The notes under the pieces are model-generated. The model was not told the origin of the DNA. It was given only the letters and a program-made list of their open reading frames with translations, and made no database searches. This document shows positions 1 through 11,809 of a DNA stretch of 64,000 bases, piece by piece; position 1 is the first letter of the stretch; each line of letters begins with the position of its first letter. The translations under genes were made by a program, and so were the position numbers. The stretch comes from Sympetrum striolatum (lineage: Eukaryota; Arthropoda; Insecta; Odonata; Libellulidae): positions 54,692,939 to 54,756,938 of the forward strand of contig OX388351.1 in the NCBI GenBank assembly GCA_947579665.1. Reading direction: 5' to 3'.

Positions 1-130
1 CTTAGGTTCTCTTCCAAAGAGGCTCCCACAACCACAACTCCGGAGAGACTTCCTTCCGGTTCTGGGTGGTTTCCAGAAGCACAAACTGGTGCGACTGGCC
101 GGAAAGACAGTTTTAAAATTAAAAGTACTG

Positions 131-382
131 TCATCATCAGGCACCGAGGCTTCGATACGGCAGCTTAATATTCATATCCAGTGGAATCTGGCAAATACTA
201 GCCACGGGGGTGAGGAAGGAGAGTTACAATGTAAGGGAGCCAATTTGCTATTCACAATAGGTGTTAAAGTGGAGGGGGAGATGGTGCACACTTGCATCGA
301 AACCATGGTCGCATTAATAAACTCTGTGGAAAGTAAACATCTTATTTCTTCTTCGTTGATTAATTTTAAATACTGGCAATGA
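131..382. mobile_element. Rearranged Penelope-type ribozyme remnant
   Basis: Two halves of a hammerhead-like motif lie in opposite orientation. On the minus strand at 133-158 there is stem I strand GGTGC (141-145), box CTGATGA (134-140) and an extra T (133). On the plus strand at 283-315 there is stem II GGTGCA/TGCATC, GAAA (299-302), a short stem III around ACCATGGT (302-309), C310 and GCATT (311-315), the other stem I strand. The plus half and about 60 bp after it match 31320-31390, and the minus half matches 31283-31319, where the same pieces are contiguous. Confidence 0.6.
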
Positions 383-399
383 GAAATTCGTAAAAAATG

Positions 400-738
400 C
401 ATTTAATCAGTACTGACACTATTCTAGTGGTTAGCAGTTTCGAGATCTGCAAGAGAATTTCCCTCAACCCAAACAATAGATGTGCAGTGGTTTGAGGTAT
501 CAGTGAAGGTGTCAGAAAGATATCATTTACATAACATTCATTAAGAACACATTATAATGAAATAAATACAGCGATTCACTAATGACGCACCCCCAAATTG
601 AGGAATTATTTTGATCGTGGTAGCTTTTACATTTCTAAGTTTGTTGCATCAATTGTAAGGTTAAAGGTTGCAATTGGACTTTTAATGATCCATGAGTGGA
701 TTTTTGAGACCTTTGCCTGTCTCTGCAAGTATACTTAC
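400..738. other. Intron, no feature seen
   Basis: AT-rich intronic sequence downstream (in gene sense) of the 739-898 exon. No further exon, repeat or RNA gene was recognised. Confidence 0.5.
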
Positions 739-898
739 ATTGCACTCTCAGGCGGACTTGCTCGCTGGATGAGTCACCTTCGGAATTTGCAGCTATGCAG
801 CGGTAATACCCAGCCTGATGCCTCTTCACCCCTTGCAACACCAGTGACGATGTACTCATGATAATGCCAACTGAGGTATTCTGTACCAGCGGCTGTCC
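739..898 (-). CDS. Sidestep-like exon, second half of Ig4
   Basis: Internal exon of 160 bp, phase 0 in and phase 1 out. Acceptor CAG at 899-901, donor GTAAGTATAC reading down from 738. The peptide begins GQPLVQNTSVGIIMSTSSLV, continues LQGVKRHQAGYYRCIAANSE and ends EQVRLRVQ. The SLVLQ-V-R-x-x-AG-x-Y-x-C-x-A-N-x-EG-D pattern is the classic second half of Side Ig4, with the F-strand cysteine. It is the last exon in the window in transcript order; the next should supply two bases to complete the codon begun by T, most likely Tyr or Cys of the domain linker. Confidence 0.92.
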
Positions 899-1202
899 CT
901 GAATCATAACAACAAATGTTTATGGTCAGTAACTTTTGCAATAGAGAATGAAGGCACTGTAATGCCTATAATCTCAGTGATAGGTGACATCACCAGACTA
1001 GTTGCTCATAAGTTCCTATGGAAAGTGATGATGGAACTGCCGATGTTTTTATATTGATTTAAGAGTTTATGTTATTCGAAAGAGAATGGATATTCAGATA
1101 TATCTTACCAACACAACGGCTCTTGCGTTTTCTGAGATTAACGATTGGAATTTTTTAAAATTTGGTCGGTATATTAACATGATGAATGGTTTCGCATATT
1201 CG

Positions 1203-1350
1203 ATTAGAGGTTTAAAATCTCCAATAGCCGTTATTGTTGGTGTTCCTCTTCTTATTTCCCAGTATTCCGAGAAAAAAAGAAGGGCCCGCACTCTCGGAAT
1301 ACCGGGGAATTAGAAGAGGAACGCCGACAAAAAGGGCTGCTAGACCGTGT
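1203..1350. repeat. Foldback MITE, copy 1
   Basis: Inverted-repeat element. The left arm from 1205 runs through CTCCAATAGCCGTTATTGTT and GTTCCTCTTCTTATTTCCC; the right arm (about 1303-1345) carries GGGAATTAGAAGAGGAACG and GCCGACAAAAAGGGCTGCTA. The left arm is nearly identical to the inverted right arm of the copy at 49528-49690. Both begin TAGAGGT, which suggests a TA target. The right arm of this copy decays after about 1330. No coding capacity. Confidence 0.75.
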
Positions 1351-3950
1351 CTCAAGTTTCCTTTTTTTAGATCGTACATTCGAGTAAAATGCTTTCAAAG
1401 AGTAGAATAATGGCGGTCGGCAGCGATTGAATCAGAGAAACTGTCGAAAGAGGATGAAAATGGCTCTGCATAGAAATGTACTTGCATTCTCATAGTTGTA
1501 AGTAACGACTATTGGGGTAATCAAAAGAAGAATAACTGTAAAATAACGGCTATTGAGACATGTGGCAAAGCAAGAGGATGCTGAATCAGAATTTACTTGC
1601 TGATGAAATTATTGAAATGATTTAGTCTTTCTGATGAAAATGATAAAGCAATATTTATAATAAAATGGGCCACCATGAAACACATTCCTAAAGATCGTCA
1701 ATATTCTAGGATATCAAAATTCACTTAGGGGATTTTAGACGATTAAGATGTTTACACCTTCATCTTAAAGTGAAACTAAATTTATTACCTTGTTTCTATC
1801 GAATTAAATGCTCAAATGCAATTGCGTTTTATAAAATAAGGAAAGAGTAAAATAATTACTCTCGTTCATAGTAAATATGTATATTCTGGATGATGAAATC
1901 AGCTCTGAAATTTGCAAGAATTTAACCTTTTCTCTGGAAGAGTTTCTTCCTATAAATCCTCTCAAACTTCTACTGACTAATACAGTACATAAGGGCATTC
2001 ATATAAGTAAACACGCATTGGAAAATTATTTTATTGCGTACATTCTCAGTTTTAGAAACTCGGATTACCCTATAATTTAATTTTTGAGGTGTACACATTG
2101 AAAAAATCAGAAAATTTCAACTTTTACGAATGTTTGGTTCCCCCATTTCTAGCTAAAATAAATGTACTATTTATGACTGAAAAATATTTTCCGCTGGCTC
2201 CAAAGGAGATCTTTTTCCAGAGTATTTCCTAATACACACTATTTTAATGCTTAATTTGTGCATTAAAATGACAACTTTCAGATCCAATTTTGAAAAAAAT
2301 AAGCGTATGATTATACTACAGGCATATTTGTCACATAGTTTTTTACAAGAGCTAGGGTCTGGTAGGATTTCAAACAGTCGAGTGGGCAATTCAAAGTGGC
2401 GGAATTAGGGAAATGAAATAGTGTAATAGAGGAATTGTGGATACTTGTCGTAATATTTTAAAATAATTTCCCTGTGGAAACTCCTATTTCCCATCTATTC
2501 TCATTGATTTAGAAACTATTTTACGTCATTAAGTGATACAACTCAGCTAATTCTCGTTCACCGGATTGTACATTCATTAACGTTTTTGTCAAATTAAGAA
2601 ACTGTCACATATTTTCTCGTTCTTACATCCTTTGCTTAATTTTCTAGTCTTTTTACCAAAACACAACCACAAAAAGCTCTACGAGTAGTCAGTGGCTCTT
2701 TTTTCGAATTTTATTGGTAGTTAAATAAATTTACTTCCAACCGAGATTGGTGTAAATTAACTTGCATGGAACCCCAATTACGGGTTTGCCCTTAGAATTC
2801 TTTTAAGAGGTAGTCTTAGTCAACGGACTCGTATTTTCCAAAGGACTTTGCAAAATGCTTCGCTTATAAGCAATCGATTATTCTCACTCTGTTGCCTTCG
2901 ACGAGATGCCTTGTAAATAATTACCAAACACCTGCGGGAATTTAATTTCTACGGTAGAACTGCTTTTGAGAAATCTAACCGTAAATAAATAAATGAAATT
3001 GAATTTTTCCCATTGTTGCCAACTGAAAGTTATCTGTCAGGTACTGTCAGAGTGCGCGGCATCTTTGAGTGCCAGAATATGTTTCGCCGAAAGACATGTT
3101 TCACACAAGTGACTGTTCGACCAACAAAGGTTCACCAAGGGAAATTTTCATCTAGACGTATTATACGTAAGGATTCTCATTTAATGACTTGATGCTGACG
3201 AGATGCTTTAACCAAGAGATATTTCACCTGATGGATGCTTTTCCAAATGATAAAAAGGTGTAAATTTGGTGAAATATGTGTTGGTCGGGTGCACTAGGAA
3301 CTTTAGATGATTTAACTTGCTGTGCACTGTCTAAAGTATTAACTTAGGACGTTTTCTACTCTGGCATTTTCTTTTAAGCAAAGGAGTATACTTTATTTAA
3401 TAATTCATAGTAACTTGATATTGCTTCAGTAACATCATAATTTATAGTAATACTATTGAAGTATATAATTGTATAGTCAATGGCTGTGTTTCAACTGAGA
3501 TTACAGTTGTTTTATAAGGGTGAGAGTAATCAGCACATCCAAAATACTATGAATATCATAAATGCAGATACACTGGACTTATGTTTCATATGATGGATGG
3601 ATTTAAAGCTTAAAGTAGTTCCTAGCTCATCTCAACGTAGTTGTGATTATCGGTTTAGTAACATCTGTTAGACGAGTTTTAAGAAAATAAGTGCCTCACT
3701 TGTTATAATTATTTTCGGAATATTAAAGAAATATTACCACCTTGATTTGGTCTATTAGCAACTTGTAAGTGATAACTAGAGATAATTAATATTATAATAT
3801 AAATAGTTATAAAATCAATTATATTACGCCCTCTTCTCGGTTGTCAGAGAGTCGGAGTATGAGAAAGAAATACGCTTTTAGAAAAATGCTTGGTTAATAC
3901 ACAATATTACTGATTAATACTTTTACGCCAGAGTTCACACCCTAGCCTAG
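1350..3950. other. Intron, no recognisable feature
   Basis: AT-rich sequence with only short random reading frames (the longest about 70 codons) and no splice-bounded exon, transposon terminus or structured RNA that I could recognise. Confidence 0.5.
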
Positions 3951-3959
3951 CAACTGGCT

Positions 3960-4260
3960 TTTTCGGCCATTCAATGCAGTTGCTCAGACGTGTTCCGTCT
4001 GGGCCATTTTTTTCAAGTCCCTCTCCAAGAATCAATCCGCAGTTTGGTGCCGAATCGTTGAGCGCGGGCGAAGTTTCGATTGAAATCGGTAATTACTACC
4101 TGAAGTCATCGTTCGCCGCTTTTTTCCCAAAGAGGCTTCCTCATAACCGAGAAGCACTTCAGCGCTTTATTGCACAGGACCGGCAAAGCGGGGTTTGATT
4201 CTGGGTTGGAAAGGGCGATCGGCCGAGACTGGTGGAAACCCACGACTTCTCAAATGACGT
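3960..4260. other. GC-richer intronic block
   Basis: About 300 bp with several CpG-containing words (GAGCGCGGGCGAAG near 4060, GATCGGCCGAG near 4217) in an otherwise AT-rich intron. A 74-codon frame exists on the plus strand but shows no domain motif. Nature unknown; possibly an old transposon piece or conserved noncoding DNA. Confidence 0.3.
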
Positions 4261-4544
4261 AAAACTGAAAATATCACGAAACTGTAAAAACCAACTGTTT
4301 CTACAATTTCACTTACATATTCTCTTTGTAAATCGCCTGTAGAGTGTGGCACTCGAAAGAAATGCTTTGGTTGTTATTATCGAACAAGTTCAATGCAGAA
4401 TTTCAAGATTATATAAACGTTATATTCAATAAGAACAGTAATGCCATTGGTAAATTATACTAAACTCTTCAGTAAGATCATACTTAACTTTTCGATACTT
4501 CATTACTTAGCAGGACTCACTGAATTGTTTTAGGAAAAGAATAA

Positions 4545-4965
4545 AACCTGTTCGATAATAATATAATTTTCATCCAGGTTTCGCTAAATTTATGGAATAA
4601 AGTGCCTTTTCGATTAAGAATACCAAAGGGACAGCAACTCTATTTGTTAGACGTTAATACACGATCAGTGACTTTTACCGAACTTTTTGATTCTTCTGTA
4701 AGCGACATATCGAAATAATTCGATATGTGAAAGTCATAGAAAATCTGGGATTTAATAAACAGACATTTCGATAAAATAAACTTCAATCATCAGTCGGTTC
4801 GATATATTTAACGAATAGTTCGATAAAATGTACTGAAATCGTCCGATTGTTTTGATAAATTTAACCAAAGAAAGTTTGATTAATTTAATGAAACATGCTA
4901 TTAGACAGCCTTGGAAAAATTTATCAAAATGTTTAAAGCTCCATATGGACCAAAATGTTCGATGA
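4545..4965. repeat. Cluster of TTCGAT words
   Basis: TTCGAT recurs near 4552, 4609, 4718, 4767, 4798, 4820 and 4959, several times as TTCGATAAAAT or a close variant followed by an ATTTAA-like tail. Around 4707-4728 it forms an inverted repeat CATATCGAA/TTCGATATG. Between the sites the sequence is AT-rich. It may be a degenerate short tandem array or a cluster of protein-binding sites. Confidence 0.35.
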
Positions 4966-5639
4966 AATTTACGAAAATATATTTCTAAGCAAACTTTTGA
5001 CTCAGTGTACAGTCTGTACAAACCAAATACCAACATCTCTTAGAGGTTTAAAAACGACAAAAACTCGTTTCTTTAAAGGCTAGTCCTGAATGTAAACAAT
5101 TTTTCGGAGCTGCGTTGCTGGGCGTTTCGCAACAATTAACATTTTTTCTAGCTTGTTGCTGAACTGTTTCGCAAATGTTGCGTATCATAAATTTTTGTGT
5201 TTCTTGCTTCCCGTTGAAATGGAAAACATTGGGTTAATGTCCGCAACTTCGAGTAAGTTTCAGTAAGTCTGGACCTTAACCAGAAAAGAATCACGTAAAC
5301 CACTTTTTGGACAATAGTGAATAATGACGACACCCTCTGTGTCTATGCATGTGCTGTCCACAAAAAGTGGGAAGGTACTTGAAATAGGACCAACAAATTC
5401 ATTTTACCCGAGGCAAAGATAAGTTGAGGACTTTATCTCATAGATTAAGCCAAACTGGAAGAAGTTTTGAAGTGATGGCTTTAAAGTTTATAATACATTG
5501 TCTAACGCTATCAATGACAATACAAACGTAGCATTCGTTAAACAATTGAAAAAGTTTCTTCTAACAAAAACTTACTATACTGTAAATTAATTTGTTAATG
5601 AGGAGAACCTGTAATATGTTAAAGAGATGAAATGTGTTA

Positions 5640-5800
5640 CTAAGAATAAAATCATTATTGTATTATAATTTCAATGCATGTTGTAATGTACTTCTAATGT
5701 AAATTTGACTGTGTTGTGTTGGTGTGATTATTGATGACTTATTCTATACATGCATATGAATGTCCTTGGATGAATAAAAATTATTATAATTATTATAACA
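5640..5800 (+). mobile_element. Possible non-LTR retrotransposon 3' tail
   Basis: The stretch ends GTCCTTGGATGAATAAAAAT followed by TATTATAATTATTATAAC, a polyadenylation-like AATAAA with a simple tail, the usual look of an insect non-LTR element 3' end. No coding remnant was found upstream, so the assignment is weak. Confidence 0.3.
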
Positions 5801-5809
5801 CTTTCAGTC

Positions 5810-7280
5810 TTCAAGTGGCAAGAGGACATTTTCAAAAGATATACTCTAACTTTCGAATGTGGAACTAAGAGAAAATATTGAAAGTGATTGAATGTGTATG
5901 TTCTGCAACTTGTTTGTGGGAGGTCACAAGTACCGATCTTAAAAATGAAAATAAATAGAAGAATGCTTTGGAAGAGTTAGTGACGAAATTATGAGTTCAA
6001 GCTAGTCTCAGGGCTCAAATGCAGAGGTAAATGGTGTGGGATTGAAGGAGGCGTTTAAATGTTTTTTCGACGATTTTTTTACAATATTAGTTACCCTTTC
6101 GTGAGAATATGTAACGTCATCTTTTTATTTGAGACGAAAGATTGGACTACCAAGTCGATCAAGATGGATTTTTTGCTTGTTTTCTAAATGGATAAGTGAT
6201 GTACCAGTTGGAAAAAGCTTGAAAGTGCACAGATTGCAGCGCAAAAGTTGTCTATGGAGCAGGTGCAGGGAGTATAAAACTTCTACGTTTAAAACGGAAG
6301 GCTTTTATTTATTGCTGACCCCTCATATTTAGCGACCGATATTAAAAAAAAGATAAAGATATCAGATAGAAAAAGTCTTTAGCGACAGGTTTTGGCTAAA
6401 GTAGGCCTCTATTTCACCAAGTCTCGTATGTTGTTAAAATATTGACAAAGATTAATTGAGAAACAAAAAGAAAGTACTCGGGGAGGAAGATAATCCTTGT
6501 AGCTTAAAGTTTTGATAGAAAACACCCTCAGAGAATAAGGAATGAATAATATCCCGAGAAATAATTAATGATGTAAGGACAAAACAAAGTACTAAGCTTA
6601 AAATACATAAGTATAGAGAAATTAAATGAACTTTTTAAGGACGAATATGATATTTACTAATAACACTCTGAAAAAATAAAATTTCAAACATTCTCAAATT
6701 AAACACCGTAAAGTAGTCACGTGAACGTAAGTCAGTAATAACAATATAAATAAATTTAGATGCGATTCAATGAAAACAAAATTTGACTACGAACACAGAA
6801 GATACATTTGAAAAATGGAACTCTCGAAATCGGTTCTGTTTTTCAAATATATTTTCTGACGTAGTTGAAGTTTGTTTTTATTGAATGAAAAATGAATGAG
6901 CTTCACCATATTTAGCCAGGAAAAATTTATTATATTCAAATAAATTCATATTCATTAAGAACATCAGAATTTTAATAGTTATTAGAAACTCTTAGATATT
7001 TAACAATTAATAAGCAAAGGGAATTCGTCAATGATCAATATCACCTTTAAATATCTTCGTTCTTGTGTTTCATTACATTCTTCTTTAACAGAAAAATACA
7101 GATCGAAGATTCTCTACGGGGTTTAAGTCAAGCAGTTGCTGTAATTATTACTTTGGTACTCGTCAAAATCGTTTCTCAATTAACACTCATAGTAATTGAA
7201 TGGGATTAATGTTGAATTTCAGTTATTTTTTCAACCTCTTCAGCCAACATAATCAAGATCATTTCAGAGTAGCTGTGGCG
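5810..7280. other. Intron, no recognisable feature
   Basis: AT-rich intronic sequence. A frame at 6129-6332 has no family signature. Nothing else recognised. Confidence 0.45.
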
Positions 7281-7660
7281 GAATGCTCATCAGAGTCATA
7301 TCCGTCTCCTGCTTCTAAGGAACCGTTTACAGCTGCAGAAGGCATGTTTTAATGAGGCTCTCCGAAAGGGAGGACAAAAAGCTCCGGAATTAATAGAAGC
7401 TTGCCACATGCATGTGTGTTTGCATATTTATATATATGAGTTCGTGTCTGTTTACACTGTCACACACGTCTCCTTACGAGTTACAAATTCCACGGTCGCG
7501 GAAAAAGAAACGTTCAAAAGGTGGTTTTTAATTAGGGATATAGAGCGAAAGTGGCCGCGTTGAATAAGTGCGACGTCCTTCATATCGGTGCGGTGTGAGG
7601 GCGCTTCAAAGGGAATATATAAATGCAGGAATGCATCCGAAAAGTTAGTGAAAAGCCACT
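7280..7660. other. GC-richer intronic block
   Basis: Block with CpG-containing words such as CCACGGTCGCGG near 7490 and GCGACGTCCTTCATATCGGT near 7570, and no convincing frame. Candidate conserved noncoding DNA, otherwise unexplained. Confidence 0.3.
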
Positions 7661-7825
7661 GTACTCAAATTTTCGGAAGGAGACGAAAATAAATATTTGA
7701 GCAATAGTTCCCGAAGCACTTGATTCATGTGCCTTCAGTACATTTAGATGTTCATCTCGCCCAGATATTGCTGATCATAGACAAACAAATGGTATACTAC
7801 GCGAATGAGCCCTTTATTTAATATA

Positions 7826-7828
<3 letters not shown>

Positions 7829-7889
<61 letters not shown>
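7829..7889. repeat. (TA)n microsatellite
   Basis: About 30 uninterrupted TA units, followed by shorter TG-containing repeats up to about 7920. Confidence 0.97.
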
Positions 7890-7901
<12 letters not shown>

Positions 7902-8386
7902 TTGTGTGTGTATGTGTATTTAAACAATTTAATTTAATATTATTTATACACTTTACTATTCCCTGACGACCAGCTTATTATACAAGATAGTGAAGATAAA
8001 CGGCAAATAACGGTTCACAAATTACATCAACTGAGTAGAATGTATAACCAAAAAATTTCGGCAGCTAAAACGAACGATGGCATTCTTAAGAAGTTATCCA
8101 ATCAGACCAAAAATTATTATTATAATTTAAGTACTCGAACAGGTCCAATATTTAGTATGTGATCTAACTTTTGAATATGATAAAGACATCACTAATAACA
8201 TTATCATCCTCCAGAGGATAAGCGGGACAATAAGAACCTTAAAAGGTAAAACGAGAAAAGAAATCCAAATTAAAATTTACAAGACAATGGAAGTACCTAC
8301 TATGATGTATGGGTCAGAATGTTGAGGTAACAAAGAGGATTAAAACAGATATAGTCTTCTGAAATGAAATTTCTTCGAGCAGTTAA

Positions 8387-8406
8387 GATAGATAGATAGA
8401 TAGATA
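8387..8406. repeat. (GATA)n microsatellite
   Basis: Four to five GATA units forming the tail of the antisense non-LTR end at 8387-8866. Confidence 0.9.
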
Positions 8407-8866
8407 AAGGTCTTTATTGTCGGGCGAAATTGAGACTGATTAGTCCCATCTTACATTTAACCCGTTGCAAAAAAGTGAATAAATAATAAAATAAAAAGAC
8501 AATGATAATCATAATAAAAAAATAAATAAAAAAATAAACATTTGGTGAGTCAAAACAAAAAACAAATTTGTTAAAGTAGTTCAAATGAGCATAAAGAGAA
8601 AAGAAAATATATACATATATATGTATCGATACAAGTAAATACAGTCGATATAAAAAGGAATATAACGTTTGAAGGAGAGTAGGGGTGAGAGTGTGCGAGA
8701 ACGATAAGGATATGTGGAATAAAAGGAAAAAAGAAAAGGAAAAAAAAGATGTTCAGTGAAGGGAATAAGTTAATCTGCTAAAGTTTATCTGAGTCAGTGG
8801 AGGTTTGATTAAGAAAAAGGAATTGGTAGGGGTGTAAAAGGAGAGATAAAATAAGAAGTACATCTA
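8387..8866 (-). mobile_element. Non-LTR 3' end inserted in another element
   Basis: Read on the minus strand the segment ends CGACAATAAAGACCTTTATC followed by (TATC)n. AATAAAGACCTTTATC-type ends with a short tandem tail are typical of insect non-LTR elements. It splits the coding remnant of 8185-9065. A short target duplication around TAAGA (8383-8387 and 8868-8872) is possible. The remaining 400 bp is A-rich without coding capacity. A related terminus occurs at 56195-56260. Confidence 0.65.
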
Positions 8867-9624
8867 TAAGAGAGGAGCTAGAAATTCAGGTGGTGTCAGA
8901 AAATTAATAGAATACAAAAACAGATGGAAATGGCATGTATTGCGAAGAGCATAGATGGTAGATTTCCAAATCAAGCTTTGGAATATAAGCCATTAGGTAA
9001 AAGGGGTGTAGGCGGACCAAGATTAAGATGGTAAAGCGAAGCTGTAACAGGCTTAAACTTGAGAAGTGTTACTCCTCTTCATATTTTTGTATTTGTAAGT
9101 GTTAATAATACGAGCTGTACATTGTATGTCTTATCAAACAACTGAAGTATTAAGCCGGTATAGCATCAGAAATTACTTACTAACTCAAAGAAGTTAAGCT
9201 CAGTAAGCCTCCCAAGTAAATTTACTTTTAAAATAATGATAAAGACAATGTTTGTTAACGAGAATCGTATGCAAATATTGAAGATTCTTCTAAAATCTGC
9301 GTGTCAGAGCTTTACTTTCTTGCTTTGAATGTTTCGTAAACCTCGGACGACGGAAAAAAATTAAATGACAGAAACGATGGAGATAGGGTAATTCGCTCTC
9401 TCTCATCTTTTCTCTCAAGAGTATGTGGATACTCTCAAGAGAAATGCACTCTGAAAACCCCTATGGTGTTTGAAGGGTCAAAATATCTTTCCTTGATGGT
9501 CAGTTTTTCTAGTAACGAATCCTTACATAAGTAGACAATTAGTATATTTGTGGAATATTTCACGGCCATGGGATTTGTGGAATTCTTATATATGGATCCC
9601 ATGCTTATATGAAAAATATATATA

Positions 9625-9785
9625 TATCATCATCATCATCCATTTTCGATCCGACGTCGGATGTAGGCCTCCCCAAGAACTTAACTTTCCTATTTTCTCT
9701 GTCCTGAGCTTACCATTGCCACGTTACACCTAGGTACTTGATGATGTCTCTGTTCCATCTGTCCATAGGTCTTCTTCTATATACA
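9625..9785 (-). pseudogene. Non-LTR retrotransposon C-terminus
   Basis: On the minus strand the translation reads RRRPMDRWNRDIIKYLGVTW, then AQDRENRKVKFLGEAYIRRR and IENG, followed by stops and an (ATG)n tail. This is the well-known extreme C-terminus of an insect non-LTR reverse transcriptase (usual GRRP-x-RW-x-DDI ... AQDR-x-x-W-x-x-LGEAYI). One stop and one frameshift are visible. It is a 5'-truncated insertion of which only the end survives. Confidence 0.8.
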
Positions 9786-9789
9786 TATT

Positions 9790-10140
9790 TTTAACTGAGA
9801 TGAATTTTGCAATGCAAAGTAATGATTAAGATTTCATTCGTGTATAGGGCACTTCCATAAATATTATGGCTGCTAAATGTATCCTATTATTTCGGTTTTG
9901 AATATTTCCCTCAAAAATAGCTCTTGCAAATCGATCAAATTGAAATCTAATTGAAATAAAATTTACTTCAATTTAGATTTTACAAATTTAAAGAATTCGT
10001 CGTTCCAAGGTAGGTAGGTCCGAAAGATCAAATTTTGAAAAGGGAAATTTTCAAAGCAAGTGTGTGCTTTCATCGAGTAAATACATTTTGAAAGGGAAGT
10101 GGTTAGCTCAGCATAACGCAGATTGAGCTTCGTTCACTGG
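9790..10140. other. Intron, no recognisable feature
   Basis: AT-rich spacer between the non-LTR remnant and the GC-richer block that follows. Confidence 0.45.
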
Positions 10141-10890
10141 TACGTATTTTAACGAAAGTTTTCGTACAGAGATGCGCTCGTTGGAAGCAACGAGTTTCGA
10201 AAAATTACCTCCCGAGGAATTTTCATGCTCGCAGTATTTCCATCGAGTTTCTCTCCACATTCCTTTTTCATCCCGATTCCGAATGAAAATGATATTTTAG
10301 CATCCAAAATAGGCATGACCACAGGAATGCTCCGAGCACCTATCTGAAGTGCCAAGTTACATATTTAGTGCGAAATAATATCGGCGGCGATTAACTCTCT
10401 CGTTGCACTTATGGAAAAGAGCATCATTTACGTTAAATGAGGAAATATTCGAAATTAGCTCGCTCTTCATCGAAATGCTACCGAAAATTAAAAATAAACT
10501 GGCCGAAATGGCAATGCTGGGGATGAGGAATGGGCGAAGGCGGGGGTTGAGTGAAAAAGTACACCCTGATCAGCATCGCTTCACAAAGATCCCATTAAAA
10601 ACTTTTCCGCGATAGAAAGGAAAGAGGTCGCGCATTATGGCAGTGAAAGAGGTCCTTGGGAGAGGCACATACCTGCGTAAGGAAGGACGCGTAGCATCAA
10701 AGGACGGAGCGAATGGAGAATTTATAAGTCTAAAGAGGACTCGTTTTCACGCCGTTTTACCCTCTGCAAATGGCGGATACATCCCCAGAGCACTGCACAT
10801 TAGCGGGACTTTTATTTTTTTGCCAGCGCCCGCATTTTATCTGAATGATCTCAGAAATTTAGCTCCACTGAGATATATATAAGCGGAGCA
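10140..10890. other. GC-richer CpG-containing intronic block
   Basis: About 750 bp visibly richer in GC than the flanks, with an inverted repeat GCTCGTTGGAAGCAACGAG near 10167. Frames of 68 to 81 codons occur on both strands, but none has a domain motif or paired splice sites, so coding is unlikely. Best guess is conserved noncoding or regulatory DNA of the host gene. Confidence 0.35.
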
Positions 10891-11560
10891 AAGAAAGGTA
10901 ACTAAAACGAAATTTTAAATGCTCCGTAAGTATAGCGATATAATTAGATTAAATTGTGTATGTTGATGTAATTAAATTATGTTATTTTTTATTTAAGTTT
11001 ATGTTGAAAGTTGGCCTTTTGGCCAGATGGCAACGTTTAAGTGAAACGAAAAAATGATTTTAAGCTTGGAATTTGCCCGAAGACGGGTGAAAAACCCCTC
11101 AAAAAATCTCCCTTAGGCTGTACAATGAAATTACACTATGCATATAAGTGCATAAAATATAAGATCATAAAACATAAATAAAATCTACCATACATAAAAA
11201 TATAAGTATAATTTATCATTTACATAATACAATACAGTAAATAGTAAAATATCCATATAGTCACATATGTAAATGTATATTGATTGAATAATAAAAATTC
11301 AACTCGAGATAATACTATAGAGAAGAATAAACTACGTACAATTCAACTTAAGCCTACTTTTGAACAATCCGACTTTTTGGCATGGACATGAGAAATTCAC
11401 CAGATGAAGCGTTCCATTCCCTTTTATTCCTATGAATGAACGAATATATCTAACTATGGTTTTCACGTCCTACATAATCAGGACATTCAAATCAATAGCT
11501 CAACCTCCATAATTCTTACATTTCATATGGTTTTTATTTCAGTCTTAAAACTATTTTTTT
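10890..11560. other. Intron, no recognisable feature
   Basis: Very AT-rich sequence with no feature recognised. The words AAGACGGGTGAAAAACCCCTC near 11082 recur inverted near 46358-46378 (ttgaggggtttgccacccgtcttt), suggesting a shared repeat. Confidence 0.4.
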
Positions 11561-11800
11561 GGCAACCTATTTATTTATTTTCATTATGGTCTTTTTCTGC
11601 TTGATTTTATGCAACATGAATACTGATATACGATATTTATGTAAGTATGTACCTATGTTGTTTTGTTTGTCTGTTAGAACTATTTTAACCTTCCTTCTTC
11701 TTAAATGTTTGTGTTATGTTGTAATATTACTGAATTAATTGTAACAGTGATCCTGTATGACTTAATTTCGCTCGAAATATAGTCATTACTATTAATATTA
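11560..11800 (+). mobile_element. Possible non-LTR 3' tail
   Basis: Ends TTTCGCTCGAAATATAGTCA followed by TTACTATTAATATTATC, resembling 3' ends in which CTCGAAATAAAGTCATT precedes a simple ATT tail. T-rich upstream region without coding remnant. Confidence 0.35.
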
Positions 11801-11809
11801 TCAACATTC

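Larger units (their letters stand above)
8185..9065 (+). pseudogene. Non-LTR retrotransposon fragment, interrupted
   Basis: Translation of 8205-8385 reads RISGTIRTLKGKTRKEIQIK, then IYKTMEVPTMMYGSECW, the conserved block after the reverse transcriptase core of arthropod non-LTR elements (usual form KTxAVPTLLYGSETW). A stop follows at once. The same frame family resumes at about 8866 with EELEIQ, IEYKNRWKWHVLRR and LEYKPLGKRGVGGPRLRW, the C-terminal tail (usual IEYKxxWxxHLxRM ... GRRxxGRPRxRW). Between the two, 8387-8866 is foreign sequence in the opposite orientation. The copy carries stops and frameshifts and is dead. Confidence 0.8.

Noticed and set aside
4780..4800. TCATCAG near 4785 as another ribozyme box on the minus strand
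   Set aside because: No stem II or GAAA at the required spacing.
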